Part shown: positions 1 through 6,462 of the stretch, in pieces | How positions within the stretch are numbered: the stretch's first letter is position 1 | Layout: every line of letters begins with the position of its first letter | Assembly (NCBI GenBank): GCA_964483145.1 | Contig: CAZAAK010000038.1 | Location: forward strand, 1 to 22,325 | Direction: 5' to 3' | Length of the DNA stretch: 22,325 bases | Origin: Colimorpha sp964483145 | GTDB lineage: Bacteria > Bacteroidota > Bacteroidia > Bacteroidales > P3 | Program-made: the position numbers and the translations under genes | Notes under the pieces: generated by a model | Databases searched by the model: none | Told to the model about the DNA's origin: nothing | What the model saw: the letters and a program-made list of their open reading frames with translations, nothing else

Positions 1-46
1 ATTTTTCTTTCTGCAACCTATGCGGTTGTCTAAAATTCCGGGAGTA

Positions 47-388
47 TTATAAAGTAAAAGATGTGTCGTTTTGGGCGGTGAAAGTGTAGTCGAAATATAC
101 ATGCTGGCCCATCTGTCCATAGAAATCCAACTGCAACTGATCCTTTGTAGCCAACCAATTGAAATTAACGCCTTCGCCCTCATGGACGTCCTCCGATTCG
201 TCCCAGGTTTCGCCGTTATTACCACTGTCGAAACGCCAAAACTCCTGTGGTTTATCCAAAGCATACCATGTGCCAACAAGCTTTGTCGCGTCGATATTGA
301 CGGTTACATTCTCCGGCTTACATCCGGCTAGCACTAGCGAACTGGCAAAGAAGAGCGCCAATAGACGCAAAAGATGTTTCTTATTCAT
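47..388 (-). CDS. Small lipoprotein, lipocalin-like domain suspected
   Basis: Predicted 113-residue envelope lipoprotein of unknown function. The start at 388 is chosen because it gives MNKKH, a basic n-region, followed by a hydrophobic stretch and a lipobox L20-A21-G22-C23; an upstream in-frame start at 409 would only lengthen the n-region. After Cys23 comes a short linker, then LVGTWYAL near residue 36. That pattern resembles the first strand of lipocalin-like or DUF-type lipoproteins common in Bacteroidota, followed by alternating polar/hydrophobic strands (FWRF, LQLDFYG, VYFDYTF). The start overlaps the 3' end of hpt by 8 nt, so it is probably translationally coupled to hpt and is the last gene of the minus-strand run seen here. 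The lipoprotein call is firm; the lipocalin-like fold is inference from one motif, and no ligand can be proposed. Confidence 0.8.
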   Translation of the reverse strand: MNKKHLLRLLALFFASSLVLAGCKPENVTVNIDATKLVGTWYALDKPQEFWRFDSGNNGETWDESEDVHEGEGVNFNWLATKDQLQLDFYGQMGQHVYFDYTFTAQNDTSFTL

Positions 389-923
389 TGTCGTCAACAA
401 TATAGACATCGCGGTAGGTGCGACCTACACCATCGTAGTCAAGCCCGTAACCTACGATAAAGTCGTTGGGAATTTCTTTACCTACGTAGTCGATTTTGAA
501 GTTTTCTTTAAAATTCCCAGGCTTGTAGAAAAATGTGCAGACAGCAATGCTGGCAGGCCCGAGTTTTTTCAGCTCATCAATCATATACCGCATAGAGAGC
601 CCGCTATCGACAATGTCCTCGACAATAATTACATCTCGTCCTTTGCATTTTTCGGGGAATCCCAGATTTTTTTTCACTTTGCCTGTACTGCTCATGCCGT
701 CGTACGAAGAGTAGCGTACAAAGGAAACCTCGGCATCGAACTCGATGTAGCGGGTAAGGTCCGCCACAAAAAGGTAACTGCCCGTCAGCACGGGACAGAG
801 AATTGGTTTGCGGTTCCTGTAGTCCTTAGAGATGCGGTCCGCCACTGCTTTCACACATTTCTGAATCTCGACTTCGGGCATGTACATCCTAAAAGTACGG
901 TCTTTGACCTGAATCTTTTCCAT
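381..923 (-). CDS. hpt: Hypoxanthine phosphoribosyltransferase
   Basis: 180-residue cytosolic purine-salvage enzyme that converts hypoxanthine (usually also guanine) plus PRPP to IMP or GMP. The PRPP-binding signature VIIVEDIVDSG is at residues 98-108. The flexible-loop SY pair typical of HGPRTs lies in SSYDGMSSTG (72-81). The purine-binding segment IPNDFIVGYGLDYDG (151-165) ends in the usual RTYRDVYIV C-terminus. The length matches the family. It lies 103 nt downstream of the SUMF1-like gene and has a -7-like element (TATTTTTG) 20 nt upstream of its ATG, so it may be transcribed both from its own promoter and from the pyrE promoter. Its stop overlaps the following lipoprotein start. Family assignment is secure; guanine versus hypoxanthine preference cannot be read from sequence. 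Confidence 0.95.
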   Translation of the reverse strand: MEKIQVKDRTFRMYMPEVEIQKCVKAVADRISKDYRNRKPILCPVLTGSYLFVADLTRYIEFDAEVSFVRYSSYDGMSSTGKVKKNLGFPEKCKGRDVIIVEDIVDSGLSMRYMIDELKKLGPASIAVCTFFYKPGNFKENFKIDYVGKEIPNDFIVGYGLDYDGVGRTYRDVYIVDDNE

Positions 924-943
924 AGAACAATAGAAAAAAAGAA

Positions 944-978
944 CAAAAATAGGTATATATATATATATAATAGTACAA
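944..978 (-). promoter_or_regulatory. Putative hpt promoter with (TA)8 in spacer
   Basis: On the minus strand TATTTTTG (944-951) fits the Bacteroidota -7 consensus TAnnTTTG and lies 20 nt upstream of the hpt ATG. A TTG triplet at 976-978 could be the -33 element, but the spacer is 24 nt rather than the usual 19 or so. The spacer is mostly a (TA)8 tract. Moderate-to-low confidence because of the spacing. Confidence 0.4.
954..969. repeat. (TA)8 dinucleotide microsatellite
   Basis: An uninterrupted run of eight TA units in the 103-nt intergenic space between the SUMF1-like gene and hpt, just upstream of the putative hpt -7 element. It is the only dinucleotide tract of this length noticed in the window. 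Confidence 0.9.
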
Positions 979-1026
979 CTGAATTACAGATACAAACAAA
1001 CCGTGCCAACAACCTAGTAGACACTA

Positions 1027-2067
1027 TCATTCTTCGTCGCGTTCGTCGCTGTCCATCACTAGGCGGAAGCCAAAATAGCCATAACCGTAGTCGGGCAGAT
1101 ACCAACTACGTTCGAAGACGCTACAAGCCCAAGAGGGGCTATTGAAGCATCCACCGCGGAGGATGCGGTTTTCGCCACTGCGAGGTCCTTGGGGGCTGGT
1201 TTGCGGGGTGCTAGAATAGGCTTCCATCCAATCGCTACACCACTCCAACACATTGCCTCCCATGTCGTAAAGACCCAACTCATTGGGTTTCAAACGCCCC
1301 ACAGGATGACTGTGCCCGCCGCTGTTCAGAGCACTCCAGCAAGTCTCCCAAACCTGACTGCGCACACCGGGGTAGACAGTGCCGTGGCTACGGATGCCGC
1401 CACGGGCAGCAAATTCCCACTCTGCTTCGGTGGGCAGACGAAACCGATAGCCGGTAATTTGGCTGAGACGGGCGATGAAAATCTGGGCATCGTTCCAAGA
1501 TACCTGTTCCACAGGCAAACTGTCGTTTCCAACCCACTTGGAAGGGTTTCCATCCATCACGGCTTTCCAAAGCCCTTGCGTAACTTCGTATTGACCAATG
1601 TAATAACTGTTGAGTGTTACCTTATGAACAGGCAACTCATCGGCATAGGTATTCTTTTCGCCCCGCGGATGCGTGCACCCCATGGCAAAACTACCTCCCT
1701 CCACCGGCATCATACGGAAAGGGTAATCCCTTGCATAGACTAGTAATGCCCCATCGTCCTCCTCCACCAAAAAGGAAAGGGATGCAGAATCAACACCTTG
1801 TATTTCAGGTAAGTGGAAAGCGGTAATGGCGAGGCTGTCGCCGGGTTTGACCCCTTTACCTATGGCCCCTTGCAACCCTTGCAAAGGGGCTGTATACGGA
1901 CCGCCGTCTATGGCTACACGCACACAGATGTCGCATTGACGATCCAGACCGTAACAGATGGTTAAGGTATCGCCCCTAAGTGCGAAGGAATGCAACACAA
2001 TCCGTTGCGCCGAGATGGGGACGCTACAGAGTAGCATCAAGAAGACTATAGCAATTTTTTGCCTCAC
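1027..2067 (-). CDS. Secreted SUMF1/FGE-domain protein
   Basis: 346-residue exported protein. Residues 1-20 form a signal peptide (MRQKIAIVFLMLLCSVPISA, cleavage before Gln21). Residues 21-115 look like a small beta-rich domain, and about 118-342 form a formylglycine-generating-enzyme-type (SUMF1, C-type-lectin-like) fold. Landmarks are VEGGSFAMGC, YYIGQYEVTQGLWKAVMDGN, PVEQVSWNDA, RLPTEAEWEFAARGG, GLYDMGGNVLEWCSDW, RILRGGCF and a terminal FGFRLV. In true FGE two copper-binding cysteines lie five residues apart after GGS-Y. Here the equivalent positions read Ser310 and Cys315, with another Cys at 307, so classical sulfatase-activating chemistry is doubtful and a structural or binding role (as in GldK-type proteins) is possible. 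It starts 9 nt after pyrE and so is cotranscribed with it. The domain is certain; the function is not. Confidence 0.9.
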   Translation of the reverse strand: MRQKIAIVFLMLLCSVPISAQRIVLHSFALRGDTLTICYGLDRQCDICVRVAIDGGPYTAPLQGLQGAIGKGVKPGDSLAITAFHLPEIQGVDSASLSFLVEEDDGALLVYARDYPFRMMPVEGGSFAMGCTHPRGEKNTYADELPVHKVTLNSYYIGQYEVTQGLWKAVMDGNPSKWVGNDSLPVEQVSWNDAQIFIARLSQITGYRFRLPTEAEWEFAARGGIRSHGTVYPGVRSQVWETCWSALNSGGHSHPVGRLKPNELGLYDMGGNVLEWCSDWMEAYSSTPQTSPQGPRSGENRILRGGCFNSPSWACSVFERSWYLPDYGYGYFGFRLVMDSDERDEE

Positions 2068-2076
2068 GGAGCCTGT

Positions 2077-2715
2077 CTATGCGTTCATGTGAGCATCGCT
2101 CCAAGCCTCTGGGTCCTTACGCCAAGCAGAGAGAGACTCCTGCTCGGAGGGGAGGATATAGTCTTCGTGGCAAGCCACCTCGAGGAGAGTATCGTAATTG
2201 GTGAGAGTGCGTAACTCGACGCCAGCATCAGCAAAGTTCTTGATTGCCACATCCAAGCCATAGGTAAAAATAGCGGCCATTCCCTTTACGATACATCCCT
2301 TCCCGCGTAATGCATCAACAGCGACAAGGCTACTTTTGCCAGTGGAGACAAGGTCCTCAATCACCACCACTGTCTGGCCAGCGTGAATCTCACCCTCAAT
2401 TTGGTTGGTCAAGCCGTGTGACTTGGCTTCGGAGCGAACGTAAACAAAGGGTAGCCCCAACTCCTGGGCAACCAAGGCACCTTGTGCGATACCGCCAGTG
2501 GCAACGCCGGCAATGACATCGATGCCGTTCCATGTGTTGCCAATCACTTCCACAAAGCTCTGGCGGATGAATGTACGGATTTCGGGGTAGGAAAGAGTGA
2601 TGCGATTGTCGCAATAAATTGGGGATTTGCGACCGGAAGCCCAAGTGAAAGGATTCTCATTGTTGAGCTTTATTGCTTTGACTTGCAGTAAAAAAGTGGC
2701 CATCTGCAGGGCCAT
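2077..2715 (-). CDS. pyrE: Orotate phosphoribosyltransferase
   Basis: Fifth enzyme of de novo pyrimidine synthesis: orotate plus PRPP gives OMP. From the chosen start (MALQMATF) it has 212 residues, the usual OPRTase length. Seen in the sequence: KAIKL (13-17), FTWASGRKSPIYCDNR (23-38, the orotate/PRPP-binding N-terminal segment), the catalytic-loop region VRSEAKSHGLTNQIEG (93-108) and the PRPP loop VVVIEDLVSTGKSS (116-129). A second ATG at 2733 would add six residues, but it lies only a few bases from a -7 element at 2738-2745 and would give an essentially leaderless message, so 2715 is preferred. It is the first gene of a leftward unit with the SUMF1-like gene, and is divergent from the Nudix gene. 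Confidence 0.95.
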   Translation of the reverse strand: MALQMATFLLQVKAIKLNNENPFTWASGRKSPIYCDNRITLSYPEIRTFIRQSFVEVIGNTWNGIDVIAGVATGGIAQGALVAQELGLPFVYVRSEAKSHGLTNQIEGEIHAGQTVVVIEDLVSTGKSSLVAVDALRGKGCIVKGMAAIFTYGLDVAIKNFADAGVELRTLTNYDTLLEVACHEDYILPSEQESLSAWRKDPEAWSDAHMNA

Positions 2716-2737
2716 ATTATTGTTTGTAATCATACGG

Positions 2738-2768
2738 CAAAGATACAATTTTTTTTTGGAGCGGAAAA
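2738..2768 (-). promoter_or_regulatory. pyrE promoter, Bacteroidota type
   Basis: On the minus strand TATCTTTG (2738-2745) matches the -7 consensus TAnnTTTG. Nineteen nucleotides further upstream is a T-rich -33 position (TTTT rather than TTTG), and the spacer contains nine consecutive A residues. Its closeness to the ATG at 2733 decides the start call for pyrE. Confidence 0.7.
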
Positions 2769-2793
2769 ATATTTTCACTCCCAAGACCGTTAT

Positions 2794-2799
2794 AGGAGG
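2794..2799 (+). promoter_or_regulatory. Shine-Dalgarno-like AGGAGG before the Nudix gene
   Basis: A perfect AGGAGG lies three nucleotides before the ATG at 2803. Bacteroidota genes seldom carry such sites, and no other start in this window has one. The spacing is shorter than the optimal 5-9 nt, so it may be fortuitous. Confidence 0.4.
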
Positions 2800-2802
2800 C
2801 AT

Positions 2803-3417
2803 ATGAAGCAGCTAACGGTCTCTTTTGGCGATTGTATGATTCACTTTTGTCCTTGTGGTGAAAAATACCAAACATCTGTACCTAAATGTTTTACAGTGAT
2901 GGATGATAGTCAGATTGACTTGTGTTTCGATCGGCTCAAACAAAAAAACAACGTATGGGTTTGGCTCTACCACAGTATAGATAGGATAGTGAAATACTGT
3001 ATGCTGAACTACATCTACATCAAAGCCGCAGGTGGGCTTGTGGAGGCACCCGATGGTGAATGGTTGCTCATTCGACGGGAAGGCAATTGGGACATTCCCA
3101 AGGGAAAGGTGGAAGCTGGTGAAAGTCTCCGTCGGTCTGCTCTAAGGGAAGTACGTGAAGAGACTGGCCTCTGCAACCTCACAATTGGTCCACTGATAAT
3201 GAAAACCTACCACATTTATGACAAATATGGCGGTTGGCACCTCAAGCAGACTAGTTGGTTTCGGATGTACGTTGCTGACAAAGGCAACGCACAACCTCAA
3301 CGGGAGGAGGGCATAGAGGAAGCAGTTTGGGTTGGCAAGGATCTTAGCCTGCAACGGCTCGACCAATCCTATAATAGTCTTCGGTTGGTGGCGGAACGGC
3401 TCAGAAATCAAAATTGA
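2803..3417 (+). CDS. NUDIX hydrolase with N-terminal extension
   Basis: 204-residue protein, probably a nucleoside-diphosphate-linked pyrophosphohydrolase; the substrate cannot be read from sequence. Residues 75-200 form the Nudix domain, and the box GX5EX7REVxEExGL is complete: Gly101, Glu107, Arg115-Glu116, Glu119-Glu120, Gly122. NWDIPKGK just before it is the usual lead-in. Residues 1-70 (several cysteines, no recognised motif) match the layout of a Bacteroidota subfamily with an approximately 70-residue N-terminal region before AAGGLV. The start at 2803 follows an AGGAGG sequence. The gene is divergent from pyrE across a short shared region, and dprA starts 19 nt after its stop, suggesting cotranscription. 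No promoter of the phylum type was found on this strand in the 87 nt between the two starts. Confidence 0.9.
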   Translation: MKQLTVSFGDCMIHFCPCGEKYQTSVPKCFTVMDDSQIDLCFDRLKQKNNVWVWLYHSIDRIVKYCMLNYIYIKAAGGLVEAPDGEWLLIRREGNWDIPKGKVEAGESLRRSALREVREETGLCNLTIGPLIMKTYHIYDKYGGWHLKQTSWFRMYVADKGNAQPQREEGIEEAVWVGKDLSLQRLDQSYNSLRLVAERLRNQN

Positions 3418-3436
3418 ACCAAAAGGTTTGGAAGAC

Positions 3437-4555
3437 ATGTCCAAACGATTGAATCCTTATCATATAGCAATTGTGAACATTCCTGGTTTGGGCGCCAAGG
3501 GCTTGCGGCAACTCATGGAGGTATGTGAGAGCGCTGAGCATCTGTTTGGCATGTCGCGCCCACAACTGAGAGAAATCTTCCCGCGACATCCGGCCATTGT
3601 CAACGCCATTGAGTGCAAAACCACCCTTCGCCAAGCCGAGCAAGAGATTCCTCGTTTGGAAAAATATGGCATTGAGACATTTTTCTTTACTGAAGACGAA
3701 TACCCCCAACGGCTCAACAGGCCAGGTTGTGAGGACACACCTGCCCTACTTTATCGGATGGGACAGTGCAACCTTAATCCGCATCATGCTGTGGCTATTG
3801 TAGGTTCGCGCAAATGCACGGATTACGGCCGAACCGTGGCGACTCGACTGATACAAGAGATGATTGCAGATAAACCACTAATAATAAGTGGTTTAGCGTA
3901 TGGAATAGACACCGCTGCCCACACTGCCGCTGTCAACAATGGCCTACCCACGGTAGCAGTGTTGGGGCATGGCCTAGACACCATTTACCCCAGTCAGAAC
4001 CGTGCTTTGGCCCAACACATTTTGGAACAAGGGGGTGCCCTAGTTACCGAATACCCCCTTGGCACCGGAATCCAGGCGGCATATTTTCCTGCCCGCAACC
4101 GCATTGTGGCAGCTTTGGCAGACGCTACCGTGGTGGTAGAATCGGCCGAACGTGGCGGCGGCCTTATTACTGCCAATATTGCCAATAGTTATCACCGTGA
4201 AGTCTTTGCTGTGCCAGGGCGTTTGGACGATCCTCTTTCGGAAGGGTGCAACAACCTTGTTGTCAACAACAAAGCAATTATCCTGCGCAATGCGGGGGAT
4301 CTCTACTTCCAAATGGGGTGGAAAAATGCTATGGTGAAAGCTCGGCACAAAGAGCAGCAGCAAGAGTTGTTTGCTACCCTAAAGAATAACGAACAGAAAA
4401 TAGTCCACCTGCTTCAGGAGCAAAGAGAGATGACCATGGATGAGATTGACCAATGTTGCGACCTTTCCCTCCCCCAGATTGCCGCATCGCTTATGGAAAT
4501 GGAATTGAAAGGGGTTGTAAGATGCCTCCCTGGACGAATTTACAAACTATCGTAA
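3437..4555 (+). CDS. dprA: DNA-processing protein DprA (Smf)
   Basis: 372-residue cytosolic protein that binds incoming single-stranded DNA and loads RecA during transformation in competent bacteria; it is conserved in many species not known to be competent. The start at 3437 gives MSKRLNPY, after which a helix-hairpin-helix segment (IVNIPGLGAKGLRQL) forms the N-terminal domain. The Rossmann core shows AIVGSRKCTDYGR, ISGLAYGIDTAAH, VLGHGLDTIYP, ITANIANSYHREVFAVPG and SEGCNNLV, all DprA signatures. The last 60 residues or so (VHLLQEQREMTMDEIDQ through RCLPGRIYKL) are the winged-helix DML1-like C-terminal domain. It follows the Nudix gene by 19 nt. Nothing appears truncated; family assignment is secure. 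Confidence 0.95.
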   Translation: MSKRLNPYHIAIVNIPGLGAKGLRQLMEVCESAEHLFGMSRPQLREIFPRHPAIVNAIECKTTLRQAEQEIPRLEKYGIETFFFTEDEYPQRLNRPGCEDTPALLYRMGQCNLNPHHAVAIVGSRKCTDYGRTVATRLIQEMIADKPLIISGLAYGIDTAAHTAAVNNGLPTVAVLGHGLDTIYPSQNRALAQHILEQGGALVTEYPLGTGIQAAYFPARNRIVAALADATVVVESAERGGGLITANIANSYHREVFAVPGRLDDPLSEGCNNLVVNNKAIILRNAGDLYFQMGWKNAMVKARHKEQQQELFATLKNNEQKIVHLLQEQREMTMDEIDQCCDLSLPQIAASLMEMELKGVVRCLPGRIYKLS

Positions 4556-4622
4556 TTCAATTAGTTGAAACATGTAAACTATTTTTTCTCTCCAAAAAGA
4601 ATATTATTTGCAGATAAAATCG

Positions 4623-4630
4623 TATCTTCG
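4623..4630 (+). promoter_or_regulatory. Possible atpDC -7 element
   Basis: TATCTTCG differs from the TAnnTTTG consensus at one position and lies 58 nt upstream of the atpD ATG in a 133-nt gap after dprA. The -33 position 19 nt upstream reads ATA, not TTG, so support is weak. Confidence 0.35.
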
Positions 4631-4688
4631 CACCTTGGAAAAGTATTTTTCAGAACAATTCAACTTGAAGTAAAACAATACGATATAC

Positions 4689-6197
4689 ATGAAAGACTCT
4701 ATCAAAGGAAAGATCTCCCAAATTATCGGCGCCGTGGTCGATGTCACTTTTGACGAGGATGCTACTCTCCCCGACATTTACGATGCCCTCAAGGTGGTGC
4801 GCCCCGATGGCACCGAAGTGGTGCTAGAATGCCAGCAGGACATTGGCGAAAACACCATGCGGACCATTGCCATGGACAGCACCGATGGCCTGCAACGCGG
4901 CACTGAGGTGATTGCCCTTGGCGGTCCTATATCCATGCCTGTGAGCGAGAATATCAACGGACGCCTGTTTAATGTCATTGGCAAGGCTATTGACGGCATG
5001 CCAGACCCTTCCTGTGAGAAGCGGTACAGCATCCATCAAGATCCTCCAAGATTCGAAAATTTGGCCACTAGCCAGGAAGTGCTTTTCACCGGTATCAAGG
5101 TCATTGACCTCATCCAACCCTTCCTTAAGGGCGGCAAAATCGGTCTCTTTGGGGGAGCTGGCGTAGGCAAGACTGTGCTAATTCAAGAGTTAATCAACAA
5201 TATCGCAAAAAAATATTCTGGCATGTCGGTCTTCACTGGTGTTGGTGAGCGCACTCGCGAGGGCAACGACCTGCTACGCGAGATGATTGAGGCCGGTGTT
5301 ATCAACTACGGGCCCGAGTTTGCCAAGAGCATGGAGGAAGGCGGCTGGGACCTTAACAAGGTGGATATGCAGGCTGTCAAGAGTTCCAAGTGCACAATGG
5401 TTTTTGGACAGATGAACGAAACCCCTGGTGCCCGTGCTCGTGTAGCTCTCTCCGGGCTGACGCTTGCGGAATATTTCCGCGATGGAGACGAGAAAACCGG
5501 TGGTCGTGACATATTGCTCTTTATCGATAACATTTTCCGTTTTACCCAAGCCGGTTCGGAGGTATCGGCCCTACTTGGCCGCATGCCTTCTGCCGTAGGC
5601 TATCAGCCTACCTTGGCCACCGAGATGGGCATGATGCAGGAGCGTATTACCTCGACCAAGCGCGGTTCCATCACTTCCGTACAAGCCGTATACGTACCTG
5701 CCGATGACCTTACAGACCCTGCCCCCGCCACTACCTTTGCCCACTTGGATGCGCAAACGGTGTTGAGCCGAAAGATTTCGGAATTGGGCATTTATCCAGC
5801 TGTTGACCCTTTGGACTCCACTTCACGCATCCTTTCTCCCGATATTGTGGGTCTGGAGCACTACGACACCGCCCAAAAGGTCAAGCAGATTCTACAACGC
5901 TACAACGAGTTGCAAGATATCATTGCCATCCTCGGCATGGAGGAACTCGGCGAAGCCGACAAGCAGGTGGTTGCCCGCGCACGCCGCATACAGCGCTTCC
6001 TCTCCCAGCCTTTCCATGTGGCAGAAGCCTTCACCGGATTGCCGGGCAAATTCGTCAGCATTGAAGACACAATAAAAGGCTTTAATATGATTCTCAACGG
6101 TGAGTGCGACTATCTGCCCGAACAGGCGTTCCTACTCGTTGGCACCATTGAAGAGGCCATCGAGAAGGGTGAGAAAATTCTTGCTGAGACCAAATAG
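4689..6197 (+). CDS. atpD: F1 ATP synthase subunit beta
   Basis: 502-residue catalytic subunit of the F-type H+/Na+ ATP synthase, peripheral on the cytoplasmic face of the inner membrane. The N-terminal beta-barrel starts GKISQIIGAVVDVTFD. The Walker A loop GGAGVGKT is at 155-162 with catalytic Lys161. GVGERTREGNDL follows, containing the general-base Glu of the GER motif. The Walker B strand is LLFIDNIFRFTQAGSEVSALLGRMPSAVG, and the DELSEED region appears as ELGEADKQ. The length is slightly above the 460-470 typical of proteobacteria, as expected for Bacteroidota. It is followed 12 nt later by atpC, and no other ATP synthase subunit genes are adjacent, so the operon is split. Identification is certain. 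Confidence 0.98.
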   Translation: MKDSIKGKISQIIGAVVDVTFDEDATLPDIYDALKVVRPDGTEVVLECQQDIGENTMRTIAMDSTDGLQRGTEVIALGGPISMPVSENINGRLFNVIGKAIDGMPDPSCEKRYSIHQDPPRFENLATSQEVLFTGIKVIDLIQPFLKGGKIGLFGGAGVGKTVLIQELINNIAKKYSGMSVFTGVGERTREGNDLLREMIEAGVINYGPEFAKSMEEGGWDLNKVDMQAVKSSKCTMVFGQMNETPGARARVALSGLTLAEYFRDGDEKTGGRDILLFIDNIFRFTQAGSEVSALLGRMPSAVGYQPTLATEMGMMQERITSTKRGSITSVQAVYVPADDLTDPAPATTFAHLDAQTVLSRKISELGIYPAVDPLDSTSRILSPDIVGLEHYDTAQKVKQILQRYNELQDIIAILGMEELGEADKQVVARARRIQRFLSQPFHVAEAFTGLPGKFVSIEDTIKGFNMILNGECDYLPEQAFLLVGTIEEAIEKGEKILAETK

Positions 6198-6209
6198 CAC
6201 TACGCCAGT

Positions 6210-6446
6210 ATGAAAATAAAAATTTCGAAACCCGATTCGACAGTCTTTGAAGGGGAAGTCAAGCAACTCCACCTGCCTGGCGTAGGTGGCCGTTTCGAGA
6301 TGCTCGAAAATCACGCCCCCATCATCTCCGCTCTTGCCCAAGGCACCCTACGAGTGGTGACAGCTGAGGGAGAGGAGAAGTTATTTGATATCCGTGGAGG
6401 TGTTGTCAAAGGGCAGCAGAACAACATATTGATATTGGTACAGTAA
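6210..6446 (+). CDS. atpC: F1 ATP synthase subunit epsilon, short form
   Basis: 78-residue central-stalk subunit. Only the N-terminal beta-sandwich is present (KISKPDSTVFEGEVKQLHLPG, GRFEMLENHAPIISAL, GTLRVV, IRGGVVKGQQNNILIL). The C-terminal pair of helices that inhibits the enzyme in E. coli and Bacillus (full-length epsilon about 130-140 residues) is absent. Short epsilon subunits of this kind are usual in Bacteroidota, so this is a lineage trait and not a broken gene. It is cotranscribed with atpD. Confidence 0.95.
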   Translation: MKIKISKPDSTVFEGEVKQLHLPGVGGRFEMLENHAPIISALAQGTLRVVTAEGEEKLFDIRGGVVKGQQNNILILVQ

Positions 6447-6462
6447 CATCTCCTAGATTTTT

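Noticed and set aside
12..31. Hairpin CAACC/GGTTG near the left edge as a terminator for the lipoprotein gene
   Set aside because: Only a 5-bp core stem and no T-tract on the minus strand after it.
159..1145. 328-codon open frame on the plus strand
   Set aside because: Antisense to hpt and the SUMF1-like gene, both unmistakable on the other strand; its translation is low-complexity and matches no family.
4565..4753. 62-codon open frame overlapping the start of atpD
   Set aside because: It spans the atpD leader and the first codons of atpD in another frame; no family likeness and low coding character.
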